Counted from the first letter of the stretch, positions 24,072 to 33,655 are shown. The stretch is 64,000 bases of DNA from Actinopolyspora lacussalsi subsp. righensis (GCF_900116555.1 NZ_FPAT01000001.1:248001-312000), one strand, 5' to 3'. The notes: generated by a model from the letters alone, not told the origin. A program made the numbers and translations.

Positions 24072-25466
24072 ATGCTTCGAAAATACCTGGGAGTCGCGCT
24101 CGCGTTTGTGGCGAGTACCGCTCTGGCCGTCGCCGTGCCGACCCAGGCCCGAGCCGACTTACCCGGCGACAAGGACGTCACAGCCGTACTGTTCGAGTGG
24201 AAGTACGATTCGGTGGCCGAGGAGTGCACGAACCGGCTCGGCCCGGCCGGATACGGCGCCGTGCAGGTTTCTCCACCGCAGGAGCACATCCAGGGGTCAC
24301 AGTGGTGGACCTCCTACCAACCCGTGAGCTACCGGATCGCCTCGCGACTGGGTGACCGCACCGCCTTCGCCGACATGATCGAGAGCTGCCACGCGGCCGG
24401 GGTGAAGGTCATCGCCGATGCGGTGATCAACCACATGTCCGCGGGGTCGGGCACCGGAACCGGCGGCTCGTCCTACGAGAAGTACAACTATCCCGGAATC
24501 TATTCCTACTACGATTTCGACAACTGCACGTCCGCGATAAACCAATCGGACTACACCAACGACAAGTGGCGGGTGCAGAACTGCGAACTGCTCGATCTCT
24601 CCGATCTCGACACGGGTGAGGAATACGTGCGTGGTCGCATCGCCGCTTATCTCAACGATCTGCTGTCGCTGGGAGTGGACGGATTTCGGATCGACGCGGC
24701 CAAGCACATGGCCGCCGCGGATCTCGCCGACATCAAGTCCCGGCTGAGCGACCCGGACGTCTACTGGAAGCAGGAAGTGATCTACGGCTCCGGCGAGGTC
24801 GTCTCACCGACCGAATACACCGGAACCGGCGACGTCCAGGAGTTCCGCTACGCCCGTGACCTCGAACGCGTGTTCAGCGAGGAGAAGCTCGCGTACCTGA
24901 ACAACTACGGCGAGGGCTGGGGCTACATGGATTCCTCCCATGCGACGGTCTTCGTGGACAATCACGACACCGAACGCAACGGTGACACGCTCAACTACAA
25001 GGACGGCGCGAACTACACGCTGGCCAACGTCTTCATGCTGGCCTGGCCCTACGCGTCTCCCGACGTGCACTCCGGCTACGAGTTCAGCGACACCGACGCC
25101 GGGCCGCCCAACGGCGGGACGGTCAACGCGTGCTGGCAGGACGGCTGGAAGTGCCAGCACGCCTGGCCGGAGATCGAGTCGATGGTCGCCTTCCGCAACG
25201 CCACCGACGGCACGGCGGTCACCGACTGGTGGGACAACGGCAACGACGCCATCGCGTTCGGACGAGGCAGCAGTGGGTTCGTGGCCATCAACCACGAGAC
25301 CACTTCGCTGAGCCGGACCTTCCAGACCTCGTTGCCCGCGGGCGAGTACTGCGACGTGCAGCGTGACACGCTCGTCACGGTCGACTCCTCGGGACGGTTC
25401 ACGGCAACCCTCGGGTCGAACACGGCGCTCGCGTTGCACGCGAACGCACGGACCTGCGGGAGCTGA
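24072..25466 (+). CDS. Secreted alpha-amylase (GH13)
   Basis: A 464-residue exported endo-amylase. A signal peptide (residues 1-28, ending TQARA) is followed by a GH13 barrel with all conserved regions: VIADAVINH (113-121), GFRIDAAKH with nucleophile D208, acid/base E235 in KQEVIYG, and FVDNHDT with D299. Order and length match the Streptomyces-type secreted alpha-amylases. The C-terminal beta domain ends at residue 464 and there is no starch-binding CBM20 domain, unlike many relatives. It releases malto-oligosaccharides from starch outside the cell. The ATG at 24072 follows GGAGGAATC. No maltose transporter is adjacent; control is likely through the repeats upstream. Confidence 0.95.
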   Translation: MLRKYLGVALAFVASTALAVAVPTQARADLPGDKDVTAVLFEWKYDSVAEECTNRLGPAGYGAVQVSPPQEHIQGSQWWTSYQPVSYRIASRLGDRTAFADMIESCHAAGVKVIADAVINHMSAGSGTGTGGSSYEKYNYPGIYSYYDFDNCTSAINQSDYTNDKWRVQNCELLDLSDLDTGEEYVRGRIAAYLNDLLSLGVDGFRIDAAKHMAAADLADIKSRLSDPDVYWKQEVIYGSGEVVSPTEYTGTGDVQEFRYARDLERVFSEEKLAYLNNYGEGWGYMDSSHATVFVDNHDTERNGDTLNYKDGANYTLANVFMLAWPYASPDVHSGYEFSDTDAGPPNGGTVNACWQDGWKCQHAWPEIESMVAFRNATDGTAVTDWWDNGNDAIAFGRGSSGFVAINHETTSLSRTFQTSLPAGEYCDVQRDTLVTVDSSGRFTATLGSNTALALHANARTCGS

Positions 25467-25526
25467 TCCGACCCGACCACCCGATCCGAAACAGCACTCC
25501 GAAACGCCCCCGCAATGGAACACCGT

Positions 25527-25559
25527 GGGCCCGACGCGCACTGTTGGCGCGCCGGGCCC
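25527..25559. terminator. Bidirectional terminator hairpin
   Basis: A 13-base stem (25527-25539 with 25547-25559, one mismatch) and a 7-base loop lie between the converging amylase gene and the peptidoglycan-binding gene. There is no U-run, as usual in actinomycetes. Confidence 0.75.
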
Positions 25560-25610
25560 ATGGCGGTTGTGCTCACCTTCAACCGAGCGGAAAGCGCGCA
25601 GCTTCGGAAC

Positions 25611-26006
25611 TCAGAACTGGCATCCGTTCACGCGCCACAACATCGCGGCACGGGTGCTCGGACCGTAGACGCCGTCCACTGCGATCCCCGCCGAACGCTG
25701 CACCGAACGCACAGCAGCAGCCGTATTGGGACCATAGATACCGTCCGTCGCGATCGAAAAACCGTGGCACTCCTTCAACGAATACTGCAGCTCGGTAACC
25801 GCCGGATTCGAAACTCCCTGCCCCAGCAGGCAGTCCGCATCTCCGCTCTCGGTGGCAGGTATTCCCCAACTCGTCCGAGTACACGTGGGTAACGCCAGTG
25901 CACCGGAGGAATCGGTGGTCCCCGCAGCAGCGGTCCCGCCGACGGCTCCCAACGTCACCAGCACCATCGCGACAGTGGTTCCCAGCATTCGAAAGAGACG
26001 AGACAT
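25611..26006 (-). CDS. Secreted peptidoglycan-binding domain protein
   Basis: A 131-residue exported protein with a signal peptide (residues 1-28, AAAGTT cleavage area) and one PG_binding_1 domain: VTELQYSLKEC, then DGIYGPNTAAAVRSVQRSAG and a second half-repeat VDGVYGPSTRAAMLW (given in parts). There are four cysteines after the signal (TCTR, DCLL, ECHG, GCQF) that could form two disulfides. No catalytic domain is attached, so it would bind cell-wall or act as an accessory factor. It is a tandem paralogue of the next gene upstream; the two have matching cysteines and are probably a duplication. Confidence 0.88.
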   Translation of the reverse strand: MSRLFRMLGTTVAMVLVTLGAVGGTAAAGTTDSSGALALPTCTRTSWGIPATESGDADCLLGQGVSNPAVTELQYSLKECHGFSIATDGIYGPNTAAAVRSVQRSAGIAVDGVYGPSTRAAMLWRVNGCQF

Positions 26007-26118
26007 ATAACTCCATCCAGAATTTTTTCAAAAAGACAGGAAGCACGGACTCGCGGACAGACCCCAGTTCCCCATCAAAAATCCACACATGTTCGGCATC
26101 GCGACTAATATATCGACA

Positions 26119-26508
26119 TCAAACACATTCCCCATAGTCGATCCACAGCATATTTCTCCGCGTCTCGGGGCCGTAGACTCCGTCCACCGCGATACCGGCG
26201 GCACGTTGCACGTTCTCGACGGCGGACTCCGTGTTGGGCCCGTAGATCCCGTCGACGGCGATATCCTGGCTGTTGCAGTACCGCAACGACCACTGCAGAA
26301 CTTCAACCGCCTCGTTGGCGTTCCCGACCGCCAGCACACAATCACGGTCCCCGCTCGAGGTCGCGGGAACACTACTGTCGCTGACCGTGCAGGTCGGCAA
26401 GGCAAGCGCTTCGAACGTGCGCTCCTGCGCGGCCGCGGAGGCGATTCCGCCACTCAGCCCCAGAGCCACCAGAACCACCACAAAAGACACCCGCGAAACA
26501 CGAAACAC
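26119..26508 (-). CDS. Secreted peptidoglycan-binding domain protein, paralogue
   Basis: A 129-residue paralogue of the neighbour. Signal peptide (residues 1-27), then TCTVSDSSVPATSSGDRDCV, a helix VEVLQWSLRYC and the PG-binding loop DGIYGPNTESAVENVQRAAG. The four cysteines align with those of the downstream copy. Identity in the mature part is about half by eye, so the duplication is old. The gap to the downstream gene is 112 bases and each has its own leader with a similar CCAGAATT segment, suggesting separate promoters. Function unclear; cell-wall association is the safe reading. Confidence 0.88.
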   Translation of the reverse strand: MFRVSRVSFVVVLVALGLSGGIASAAAQERTFEALALPTCTVSDSSVPATSSGDRDCVLAVGNANEAVEVLQWSLRYCNSQDIAVDGIYGPNTESAVENVQRAAGIAVDGVYGPETRRNMLWIDYGECV

Positions 26509-27091
26509 TCAAAACCTCCAAAAATCCCCCTCCAGAATTCCGTGAAAGACACTGCCAAAAACTTCACAGAAAAGCAATATCGCGAATATATTTTCACCCG
26601 AACAGACCAACGATCCGACCGAGGTGAAATATACAGAATCAATTATTTCGCACCAGACCCGAACGGACGCGACGAGCTCACCGGTACGGACCATTCACCG
26701 ACGGCTCGTTCGTGCCGCTCGCGGCAAACGGAGCAGCCCGGAAACACTGGACAGCAAAACGGTCACGAAATGTTCGCGAACCGGTTACTCGTTGCGCCCG
26801 CGACAGGTTGGGTTTCGCGGCCAGTGGCCGCCGAGCGTGACCATCGACAACTCCCGGTGGAAACCTCCTCGCCCGACCAGCACAGCCACGAGTCCGCAGA
26901 CGGCTGGAAGCGATCCGCCGGGTGATGCCGCCCCTTCGGCGTAGCCCTGGATGCGACCACCCGCCCCCGAAATCCAACGCTCCCCTTGTGGTCGGCGTTA
27001 CAGCCGGGTTAATGTCTCGCAACACGAGAAAGCGCTTTCCAACTTTCCGGTCGAGGTGACAGGGCCTCGACACACCTGAGAGGAGAAAGCC
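26509..27091. other. Gene-free promoter region
   Basis: About 580 bases between the divergent peptidoglycan-binding gene and the Gfo/Idh gene. The first 150 bases are AT-rich; the part near 27028 carries a LacI-type palindrome. Open frames on the minus strand here are weak in codon bias and I do not call them. Confidence 0.6.
27027..27040. promoter_or_regulatory. LacI operator, sugar locus copy 1
   Basis: AGAAAGCGCTTTCC, with a perfect GAAAGCGCTTTC core, lies 52 bases before the Gfo/Idh start. It matches two sites beside the lacI gene at 36435, so that repressor probably controls this operon. Confidence 0.75.
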
Positions 27092-28216
27092 ACGTCCCCC
27101 GCCGACCACCGCTTACGGGCCGCGATCATCGGAACCGGCGCCGTCGCCGCACACCACTTGTCCGCCATGTCCGAACACGACGACGTCGAGCCCGTGGCAG
27201 CCGTCGACGTCGACCCGGAACGGCTGAACGCCTTCCGCCGTTCCGGCGAGTACGAGCTACGGGGCTACACCGATGTCGACGAGATGCTCTCGACCGAAAG
27301 CCCCGACCTCGTCTCGGTGTGCACCCCACCCGCCTCACACGTGGAGCTCGTCACCAGTTCCCTGCGCAACGGTGCCTGGGTGTGGTGCGAGAAACCACCC
27401 TGCCTGTCGCTGGCGAGCTACGAGGAGATGACCGCGGCGCAGGGAACCGACGGTCCCTACGTGTCCTTCGTCTTCCAGCAGCGATTCGGCTCGGGAGCGC
27501 GGCACGCCCGTGAACTGCTGGCGACGCGGGAGTTGGGCACTCCCCTCGTCGCGCACTGCCAGACCACCTGGTACCGCGATTCCGAGTACTTCGCCGCCCC
27601 GTGGCGCGGCAAGTGGGAGACCGAGGGCGGCGGCCCGGCCATGGGCCACGGGATCCACCAGCTCGACCTGCTACTGCATCTGCTCGGGCCGTGGACCGAA
27701 GTCCGTGCCATGACCGGAAGGCTCTGGCACGAGGTGGACACCGAGGACGTATCGACCGCGCTGGTGCGGTTCGAGTCCGGGGCGATGGCCACCGTGGTCA
27801 ACAGCTTGCTCTCCCCCGACGAGATGAGCAGGATCCGACTGGACTGCTCGGAAGCCACCGTCGAGCTCACCCACCTGTACGGCCACCGCAACGAGGACTG
27901 GCGCTACACCCCGGCACCGCACGTCACCGACGAGACGCGGATCGAACGCTGGCGCACCCCGGAACACGACGAGCCCAGCTCCCACGGCGCCATGCTGCGG
28001 GAGCTGGTCGCGGCGATGCGCGAGGGCGGACGTCCACCCTGCGACGAACGGGACGGCCGCAGAATTCTGGAACTGGTCACCGCGCTGTACAAGTCCGCGG
28101 CCACCGGCCGGGAGGTGCGCTCGGGCGAGATCGGTCCCGACGACCCGTTCCACACAGTGATCCACGGCGGCTTCCCCGAGAAACTGACCGGTAACGGAGA
28201 GACGACGCGATCATGA
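27092..28216 (+). CDS. Gfo/Idh/MocA oxidoreductase with probable ACG start
   Basis: A 374-residue NAD(P)-dependent sugar or polyol dehydrogenase. The Rossmann motif IIGTGAVAAHH lies at residues 12-22 and EKPP of the family at about 96-99 (VWCEKPPCLSL); the active-site segment is GHGIHQLDLLLHLLG. No ATG, GTG or TTG exists between an in-frame stop at 27077-27079 and the Rossmann glycines, but ACG at 27092 has AGGAG six bases upstream, and ATG would be one base away. The first conventional start (TTG 27158) would cut off the coenzyme loop. The product oxidises a sugar or sugar acid whose identity is unknown. It is the first gene of the transport operon and ends with an ATGA overlap. Confidence 0.85.
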   Translation, partial: TSPADHRLRAAIIGTGAVAAHHLSAMSEHDDVEPVAAVDVDPERLNAFRRSGEYELRGYTDVDEMLSTESPDLVSVCTPPASHVELVTSSLRNGAWVWCEKPPCLSLASYEEMTAAQGTDGPYVSFVFQQRFGSGARHARELLATRELGTPLVAHCQTTWYRDSEYFAAPWRGKWETEGGGPAMGHGIHQLDLLLHLLGPWTEVRAMTGRLWHEVDTEDVSTALVRFESGAMATVVNSLLSPDEMSRIRLDCSEATVELTHLYGHRNEDWRYTPAPHVTDETRIERWRTPEHDEPSSHGAMLRELVAAMREGGRPPCDERDGRRILELVTALYKSAATGREVRSGEIGPDDPFHTVIHGGFPEKLTGNGETTRS

Positions 28217-29133
28217 GCCATCCGATCACCGTGACCCATCGGCACGGCGAGAACATCTCGGTCGCCGCTGTGGGGACCGAGATCCTGAACTACGTGTACA
28301 AACCGGACCCGGTCGAGTACGAATCGCGGAAACCGTACGTGCACCCGCTGCGCACCCTCGCCGGAAGCACCGTCACCGGATACCGGCCGAACGACCATCG
28401 CTGGCACAAGGGGCTGCAACTGACGGCCAGCCACGTTTCGGGCCAGAACTTCTGGGGCGGGCACAGCTACATCACCGGCGAGGGCTACCGGGAACTGCCG
28501 GAACGGATCGGCTCGATGCGCCACGACGAGTTCGAGTCCTTCGAGGTCGAGACCGACGAGCTGCGGTTCACCGAACGGTTGCACTGGCTGCACAACGACG
28601 GAACCCCCTGGGCACGAGAGCACCGCACCATCAGGGTGCACTCCGTCGATCCGGAGCGGGGCAGCTGGGCACTCGACTGGTCCATCCGCCTGGTCAACGT
28701 GCGCGAGCAACCGCTGCGTTTCGGCAGCCCGACCACCGCCGGACGGGAGATGGCGGGCTACACCGGGCTGCACTGGCGCGGCCCACGCGAGTTCACCGGC
28801 GGCGACGTACTCGGTCCGGGTGGGATTTCCGGCGAGGCCGGGATGATGGGACGTCAGGCGCGTTGGCTGGGGTTCGTCGGGGAGCACGACGAGGTCGACC
28901 GCTGTTCCACGGTGGTCTTCGAACACTCTCCGGCGAACGATCACGCCATTCACGAGTCCCACTGGTTCGTGCGCTCGGACCCCACCCCCGCCGTGGCGCT
29001 TTCCTGGGCCTTTTTCGAGGAGTTCGAACTCCCACCGGGAGAAGGCTTCTCCTACACCTATCGAATCCTGCTGGCCGACGGAGCCAGGGATCACGAACAG
29101 ATCGAACGAGAACTCGACGAACACTCCTGGTAG
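28213..29133 (+). CDS. DUF6807 (PmoA-like) family protein
   Basis: A 306-residue soluble beta-sandwich protein of the DUF6807/PmoA group, with the family pattern YESRKPYVHPLRTLAG, YRPNDHRWHKGLQL, FWGGHSYI and SHWFVRSDPTP. Members occur in sugar-catabolic operons and are thought to act on carbohydrate-derived substrates; no activity is established. Residues H and D in PNDHRWHKG suggest a metal or catalytic site. The start overlaps the dehydrogenase stop by four bases. No signal peptide, so it is cytosolic. Confidence 0.85.
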   Translation: MSHPITVTHRHGENISVAAVGTEILNYVYKPDPVEYESRKPYVHPLRTLAGSTVTGYRPNDHRWHKGLQLTASHVSGQNFWGGHSYITGEGYRELPERIGSMRHDEFESFEVETDELRFTERLHWLHNDGTPWAREHRTIRVHSVDPERGSWALDWSIRLVNVREQPLRFGSPTTAGREMAGYTGLHWRGPREFTGGDVLGPGGISGEAGMMGRQARWLGFVGEHDEVDRCSTVVFEHSPANDHAIHESHWFVRSDPTPAVALSWAFFEEFELPPGEGFSYTYRILLADGARDHEQIERELDEHSW

Positions 29134-29142
29134 GAGGTCGGC

Positions 29143-29886
29143 ATGACCGAGGACCGGCCGATACCGCTTCCCGGAGCGATCGGCATTTCCCATGTGGACT
29201 GCTACGACTGGCCCGCCTCGGACGGGCTCGGTGGCGGAAGTCCACACATGCACCTGGCCTGCACGGAGGCCTATGTGGTCATCGAAGGCAGCGGCGTGGT
29301 GCAGACCCTGAGTTCGGCGGGCTACCGCGAGGACGAGCTCACCGCCGGAGCGGTCGTGTGGTTCGAACCGGGCACGGTACACCGCATGGTGGGTCACGAG
29401 CGGCTGCGCGTCACGGTGCTGATGCAGAACAGCGGGCTGCCGGAGGCGGGTGACGCGGTGTTCACCTTTCCACCGGAGATCCTGGCCGATCGGGACGCCT
29501 ACGCCGCGGCGGCGGCGTTGCCCGATGGCGCGAACGCGGAACAGGCGGCCCGACGGCGCAGGGATCTGGCGGTGTCCGGCTACCTGCCGCTGCGGGACGC
29601 GCTGCACGCCGGGGATCCGGAACCGTTGCGCGAGTTCCATCGCGCGGCCGCGGCACTGGTGAGTCCCCGGCTGGAGCGTTGGAAAACGCTGTGGCGCGGC
29701 GGGGCGCTGGCCGCGGCCGAACGAACCGGCGCACGGTTGGACGCGCTGGCCGAGGGTGACACGGACGAGCTCGCGAACTCGCGGGTGCGGCTGGCACATC
29801 CGTCCAGGCACGGCGGATACGGCATGTGCGGCAGACGCGACGAGTACGAGATTCCCGGAACGACCGTCGCGTACGGAGGCGAGTGA
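29143..29886 (+). CDS. Cupin-domain protein
   Basis: A 247-residue protein with a cupin in the first half: GSPHMHLACTEAYVVIEGSG (metal-binding histidines and glutamate) and GAVVWFEPGTVHRM. The second half is an alanine/arginine-rich helical part of unknown role (AAALPDGANAEQAARRRRDL). Cupins serve as isomerases, oxygenases or sugar-binding proteins; here it may isomerise an oxidised sugar. It starts nine bases after the DUF6807 gene and its stop overlaps the ATG of the binding-protein gene by one base. Confidence 0.85.
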   Translation: MTEDRPIPLPGAIGISHVDCYDWPASDGLGGGSPHMHLACTEAYVVIEGSGVVQTLSSAGYREDELTAGAVVWFEPGTVHRMVGHERLRVTVLMQNSGLPEAGDAVFTFPPEILADRDAYAAAAALPDGANAEQAARRRRDLAVSGYLPLRDALHAGDPEPLREFHRAAAALVSPRLERWKTLWRGGALAAAERTGARLDALAEGDTDELANSRVRLAHPSRHGGYGMCGRRDEYEIPGTTVAYGGE

Positions 29887-31193
29887 TGCGGCAGCGAGCG
29901 GCGAGAGACCCGAAACCGACACCGGTCGGTAGAGTCCCCGTGCTGACGACGGCGGTACTGCTGTTGTGCGGCCTGCTCGCCGGGTGCGGCACGAGCGCCG
30001 ACGGCGCGGCGGGCGGCAAGATCGAACTGCAGTTCAGCTGGTGGGGAAACGCCGACCGGGCCGAGGTCACCAACGAGGCCGTCGAGCTGTTCGAGCAGCG
30101 CAACCCCGACATCGAGGTACAGACCTCGTTCTCCAGCTACAACTCCTACATCCAGAAGCTGGCCACCCAGGCGGCCGGTGGCAACGCGCCCGACGTGATG
30201 CAGCTGGACTATCGTCAGATCAGCCAGTACGCCTCGGCGGGTCTGCTGCTCGACCTCGACGAGCAGTCCGCCATCAGCACCGAGAACGTCACCTCGGCGA
30301 TGCTGCGCACTGGCCAGTCGAGCGGCGAGCAGTACGCCATCCCGATGGGGCGGACCTCGCAGGTGATGGTCTACGACTCCGCCCAGTGGCAGCGGGCCGG
30401 AGTCGCGGAGCCGGAGTACGGCTGGACCTGGCAGGACTGGAGCCGCGCGATGCGCGAGCTGGGCGAGGCCACCGACAGGACCGGGGCCACCGATCCGGGG
30501 TGGAGCGAGGACTGGTTCGAGGTGTGGCTGCGCGGCCGCGACAAGAGCCTCTACACCGACAGCGGGAAGCTGAACTACGACGCGGCGGATCTCGCCCAGT
30601 TCTGGCGCACCACGAACGAGCTCAGCCAACAGGGCGCGGTCAGTCCGGCTCGCCAGACCACCCAGATCGACGGTTCCGCGGCGAACATGCCGTTCGGGCG
30701 GGGCAACGCGCTGTCCGGGTTCACCTGGGACTCGGCGGTGGGCGGTTTCCAGGCCCTGATCGGCGACAGCCTGCGGCTGGCTCCACTGCCGGTCGGGCCG
30801 GACGGCACACCGGGGCAGTACTTCAAGCCTTCCATGCTGATCGGTGCCTCGGCCAACAGCCCCCACCCGGAGGCGGCATCGAAGCTCGTCGACTTTCTGA
30901 TCAACGACCCCCGGGCGGGCGAGATTCTGGGAGTGAGCCGAGGGCTGCCCGTCAACCGGACGATCCGTGAGGACATCACCCCCACGCTGAGCGGGCTGGA
31001 CAAACGCATCGCCGAGTTCCAGGAAAGCCTGGACGGCGAACTGCTGGCACCGCCGAGCGCTCCCCCGCAAGGAGATCTGGCGCTGCAAACCGCCTTTCAG
31101 CGCGACTACGACCATGTCGGCTTCGAACTGCAGTCACCACGAAGAACGGCTGAGCAGTTCCTCACCAACGCGAGATCGGAGCTGCAGCGATGA
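29886..31193 (+). CDS. ABC transporter sugar-binding lipoprotein
   Basis: A 435-residue family 1 extracellular solute-binding protein. The ATG at 29886 shares a base with the previous stop. A leader with a lipobox LLAGC (near residue 36) anchors it to the outer face of the membrane. The mature part has the family pattern IELQFSWWGNADRAEVTNEA and FEQRNPDIEVQTSFSSYNSY, and SGFTWDSAVGG in the C-terminal lobe. It captures a sugar for the permeases encoded downstream. The ligand is not predictable from sequence. Confidence 0.92.
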   Translation: MRQRAARDPKPTPVGRVPVLTTAVLLLCGLLAGCGTSADGAAGGKIELQFSWWGNADRAEVTNEAVELFEQRNPDIEVQTSFSSYNSYIQKLATQAAGGNAPDVMQLDYRQISQYASAGLLLDLDEQSAISTENVTSAMLRTGQSSGEQYAIPMGRTSQVMVYDSAQWQRAGVAEPEYGWTWQDWSRAMRELGEATDRTGATDPGWSEDWFEVWLRGRDKSLYTDSGKLNYDAADLAQFWRTTNELSQQGAVSPARQTTQIDGSAANMPFGRGNALSGFTWDSAVGGFQALIGDSLRLAPLPVGPDGTPGQYFKPSMLIGASANSPHPEAASKLVDFLINDPRAGEILGVSRGLPVNRTIREDITPTLSGLDKRIAEFQESLDGELLAPPSAPPQGDLALQTAFQRDYDHVGFELQSPRRTAEQFLTNARSELQR

Positions 31194-32167
31194 ACGTCGA
31201 AGCACCTGATCAACAGGTGAGTCCACCGCGCGGGAGACCTGACTCCGAGTCCGTCGCCGCGGATTCCGCCACCGCGCGGAATCGTCCACGACGACGTGAG
31301 GGGGCCGCCTGGGTTTTTCTGTCACCGTGGCTGCTGGGAGCGGCGGTACTGACGCTGACCCCGATGCTGGTCTCGCTGTACCTGTCGTTCACCCAGTACG
31401 ACCTGTTCACCGCCCCGGAGTGGGTGGGGCTGGACAACTACGTCCACATGTTCACCTCCGATCCCCGCTACTGGAGATCGGCGCTGAACACCCTGATCTA
31501 CGTGCTGGTGGCGGTACCGCTGCAGCTGGCGGTGGCGCTCGCCGTGGCGCTGGCGCTGAACTCCATCGGGCGCGGCAAGGGGTTCTACCGCTCGGCGTTC
31601 TACGCCCCCTCACTGCTGGGCGCGAGCATGAGTATCGCCCTGGTCTGGCGCGCGCTGTTCAACGACGGCGGCACGGTCGACGACCTGTTGTCGACGTTCG
31701 GGATCGACATGGGCGGCTGGGTGAACCAACCGGGCTGGGCACTGCTGGTGGTCGCGCTGCTGACGATCTGGCAGTTCGGCGCGCCGATGGTGATCTTTCT
31801 GGCCGGGCTGCAGCAGGTGCCTCACGAGCTGTACGAAGCGGCCGAGGTGGACGGAGCCGGACGGATGAGGCGGTTCCTGTCGGTCACGCTGCCGATGCTC
31901 TCACCGGTGCTGTTCTTCAACCTGGTGCTGCAGACCATCCAGGCGTTCCAGGTGTTCACCCCGGCGTTCACGGTCAGCGGCGGTCGCGGTGGCCCCGCCG
32001 ACTCGACGCTGTTCTACACGCTCTACCTGTACGACCGCGGATTCACCGCCTCGCACATGGGCTACGCCTCGGCGATGGCCTGGGTGCTGCTCGTGGTCAT
32101 CGGCATCGTGACCGCGCTGCTGTTCCGCAGTGCGCGCTCCTGGGTCTTCTACAACGATAAGGGGTGA
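31190..32167 (+). CDS. ABC sugar permease, MalF/UgpA type
   Basis: A 325-residue inner-membrane permease with six spans. The first starts at VFLSPWLLGAAVLTLTPMLV (about 42-61). The EAA loop that contacts the ATPase is YEAAEVDGAGRMRRFLSVTL near residue 222. It overlaps the binding-protein gene by ATGA and the second permease gene follows at once. The polar N-terminal 40 residues are longer than usual. Confidence 0.92.
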   Translation: MNVEAPDQQVSPPRGRPDSESVAADSATARNRPRRREGAAWVFLSPWLLGAAVLTLTPMLVSLYLSFTQYDLFTAPEWVGLDNYVHMFTSDPRYWRSALNTLIYVLVAVPLQLAVALAVALALNSIGRGKGFYRSAFYAPSLLGASMSIALVWRALFNDGGTVDDLLSTFGIDMGGWVNQPGWALLVVALLTIWQFGAPMVIFLAGLQQVPHELYEAAEVDGAGRMRRFLSVTLPMLSPVLFFNLVLQTIQAFQVFTPAFTVSGGRGGPADSTLFYTLYLYDRGFTASHMGYASAMAWVLLVVIGIVTALLFRSARSWVFYNDKG

Positions 32168-32169
32168 CG

Positions 32170-33036
32170 ATGGTAGCCGTCCGAGAATCCTTACCGGGGC
32201 GCCGCATCGATTGGGCCCGGGTCGGGCTGCACGTCGGGTGTCTGGCCGCGTTGCTGGTCATGCTCTACCCACTGGCGTGGCTGATCGCGACCTCGTTCAA
32301 ACCGGCCGACGAGGTGATTTCGAGTCTGCGGCTGCTGCCGAGCAGGCTGGCGATGAGCAACTACACCACCGCGCTGGAAGGCGTCGGCGGGGTGAGTGTG
32401 CTGCGGTTGATCGGAAACTCGCTGATCATCTCCACCGGGGCGGTGCTGGGCAACGTGATCAGCTGCTCACTCGCCGCGTACGCCTTCGCCCGACTGCGCT
32501 TCACACTGCGGGGACCGTTGTTCGCGCTGATGCTGGCCACGATCATGCTGCCGCAGCACGCGGTGCTGATCCCGCAGTACATCGTGTTCAACCAGCTGGG
32601 GATGGTCAACACCTTCTGGCCGCTGGTGCTGCCGAAGTTCCTGGCCACCGACGCGTTCTTCGTGTTCCTGACCGTGCAGTTCATGCGCGGCATTCCCAAG
32701 GAGCTCGACGAGGCGGCCACACTCGACGGATGTGGGCCGTTCCGAACCTTCTTCCGGATCATCCTGCCGCTGAGCAGGCCGGCCCTGATCACCACCGCGA
32801 TCTTCACCTTCATCTGGACCTGGAACGACTTCTTCCTGCAACTGATCTACCTGTTCGAGCCGGAGAAGTTCACGATCACGCTGGCGCTGCGTTCCTTCGT
32901 GGACACCTCCAGCCAGTCCGCCTACGGTCCGATGTTCGCCATGTCGGTGATCGCGCTGCTTCCCATCGTGCTGTTCTTCATGGCCTTCCAGCGATTCCTG
33001 GTGGAGGGCATGGCCAGCTCCGGGGTGAAGGGGTGA
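32170..33036 (+). CDS. ABC sugar permease, MalG/UgpE type
   Basis: A 288-residue second permease with six spans and the EAA loop ELDEAATLDGCGPFRTFFRI near residue 180. The ATG at 32170 is chosen because GGGG lies five bases upstream; a GTG at 32164 overlapping the previous stop is the alternative. It pairs with the preceding permease to form the channel. The next gene starts eight bases later. Confidence 0.92.
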   Translation: MVAVRESLPGRRIDWARVGLHVGCLAALLVMLYPLAWLIATSFKPADEVISSLRLLPSRLAMSNYTTALEGVGGVSVLRLIGNSLIISTGAVLGNVISCSLAAYAFARLRFTLRGPLFALMLATIMLPQHAVLIPQYIVFNQLGMVNTFWPLVLPKFLATDAFFVFLTVQFMRGIPKELDEAATLDGCGPFRTFFRIILPLSRPALITTAIFTFIWTWNDFFLQLIYLFEPEKFTITLALRSFVDTSSQSAYGPMFAMSVIALLPIVLFFMAFQRFLVEGMASSGVKG

Positions 33037-33043
33037 GTACCGG

Positions 33044-33655
33044 ATGACAGTCACCGACGCCGGTGGACAGCGCGGCCCGTTCGGCGCGGGGTTCGAGCTG
33101 TTCGCCGACATGCTCGGCATCGGCGTGGCCACCACGTTGGCCTCACTGCCGGTGATCACCGTTCCCGCGGCGGTGTCCACCGGCTGCGGGCAATTGCGAG
33201 CACGTTCCGAGGGACGCCGCACTCCCGACGGGGACGGCTACTTCCGCACGTTGACACGGCGACTGGGGAGCGCACGTGGTCCCGCCGATCTGCTGGCGGG
33301 ACTGGTGATGACGCTGCTCGGTGGAGTACTGATCATCGACCTGCTGCTGATACGCGGCACCCAGGGGATTCCCGGTTCCGGAATCGTCACGGTGACACTC
33401 ACACTGCTGGTGGCGACACTCGCGGCCGTCTGCCTGCGGGCGGTCGCGCTGCCCGAGTCCGAGCGCGGCTGGTTGGCGGCCCTGCGGAGCTCCGCACGGG
33501 CGAGTGTGCTGGATCCGCTGGGCAGCGTACTGCTACTAGCGGCCGTGGCGGTGGCAGCACTGTGCGTGTGGATGATGCCCGTGCTCGTCGTGCTGATACT
33601 CGGGCCGCTGATCCTGGCCGCCACGGCGGTCCAGGCGCGCGCTTCCTCCCCCTGA
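33044..33655 (+). CDS. YesL-like (DUF624) membrane protein
   Basis: A 203-residue protein with four or five membrane spans (ADMLGIGVATTLASLPVITV, ADLLAGLVMTLLGGVLIIDL, VTLTLLVATLAAVCLRAVAL, VLLLAAVAVAALCVWMMPVL and the last, shown in parts). The opening and the span order fit the DUF624/YesL family, small membrane proteins that travel with sugar ABC importers such as the Bacillus rhamnogalacturonan yte/yes cluster. Function unknown, presumably a transporter accessory. It starts eight bases after the permease gene. Confidence 0.75.
   Translation: MTVTDAGGQRGPFGAGFELFADMLGIGVATTLASLPVITVPAAVSTGCGQLRARSEGRRTPDGDGYFRTLTRRLGSARGPADLLAGLVMTLLGGVLIIDLLLIRGTQGIPGSGIVTVTLTLLVATLAAVCLRAVALPESERGWLAALRSSARASVLDPLGSVLLLAAVAVAALCVWMMPVLVVLILGPLILAATAVQARASSP

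Noticed and set aside
26678-27109. 143-codon minus-strand frame in the promoter region
   Set aside because: Weak codon bias, no family, and it covers the LacI operator; more likely chance.
27904-29922. 672-codon minus-strand frame over the DUF6807 and cupin genes
   Set aside because: Antisense shadow; both plus-strand genes have family motifs and overlapping stops and starts.
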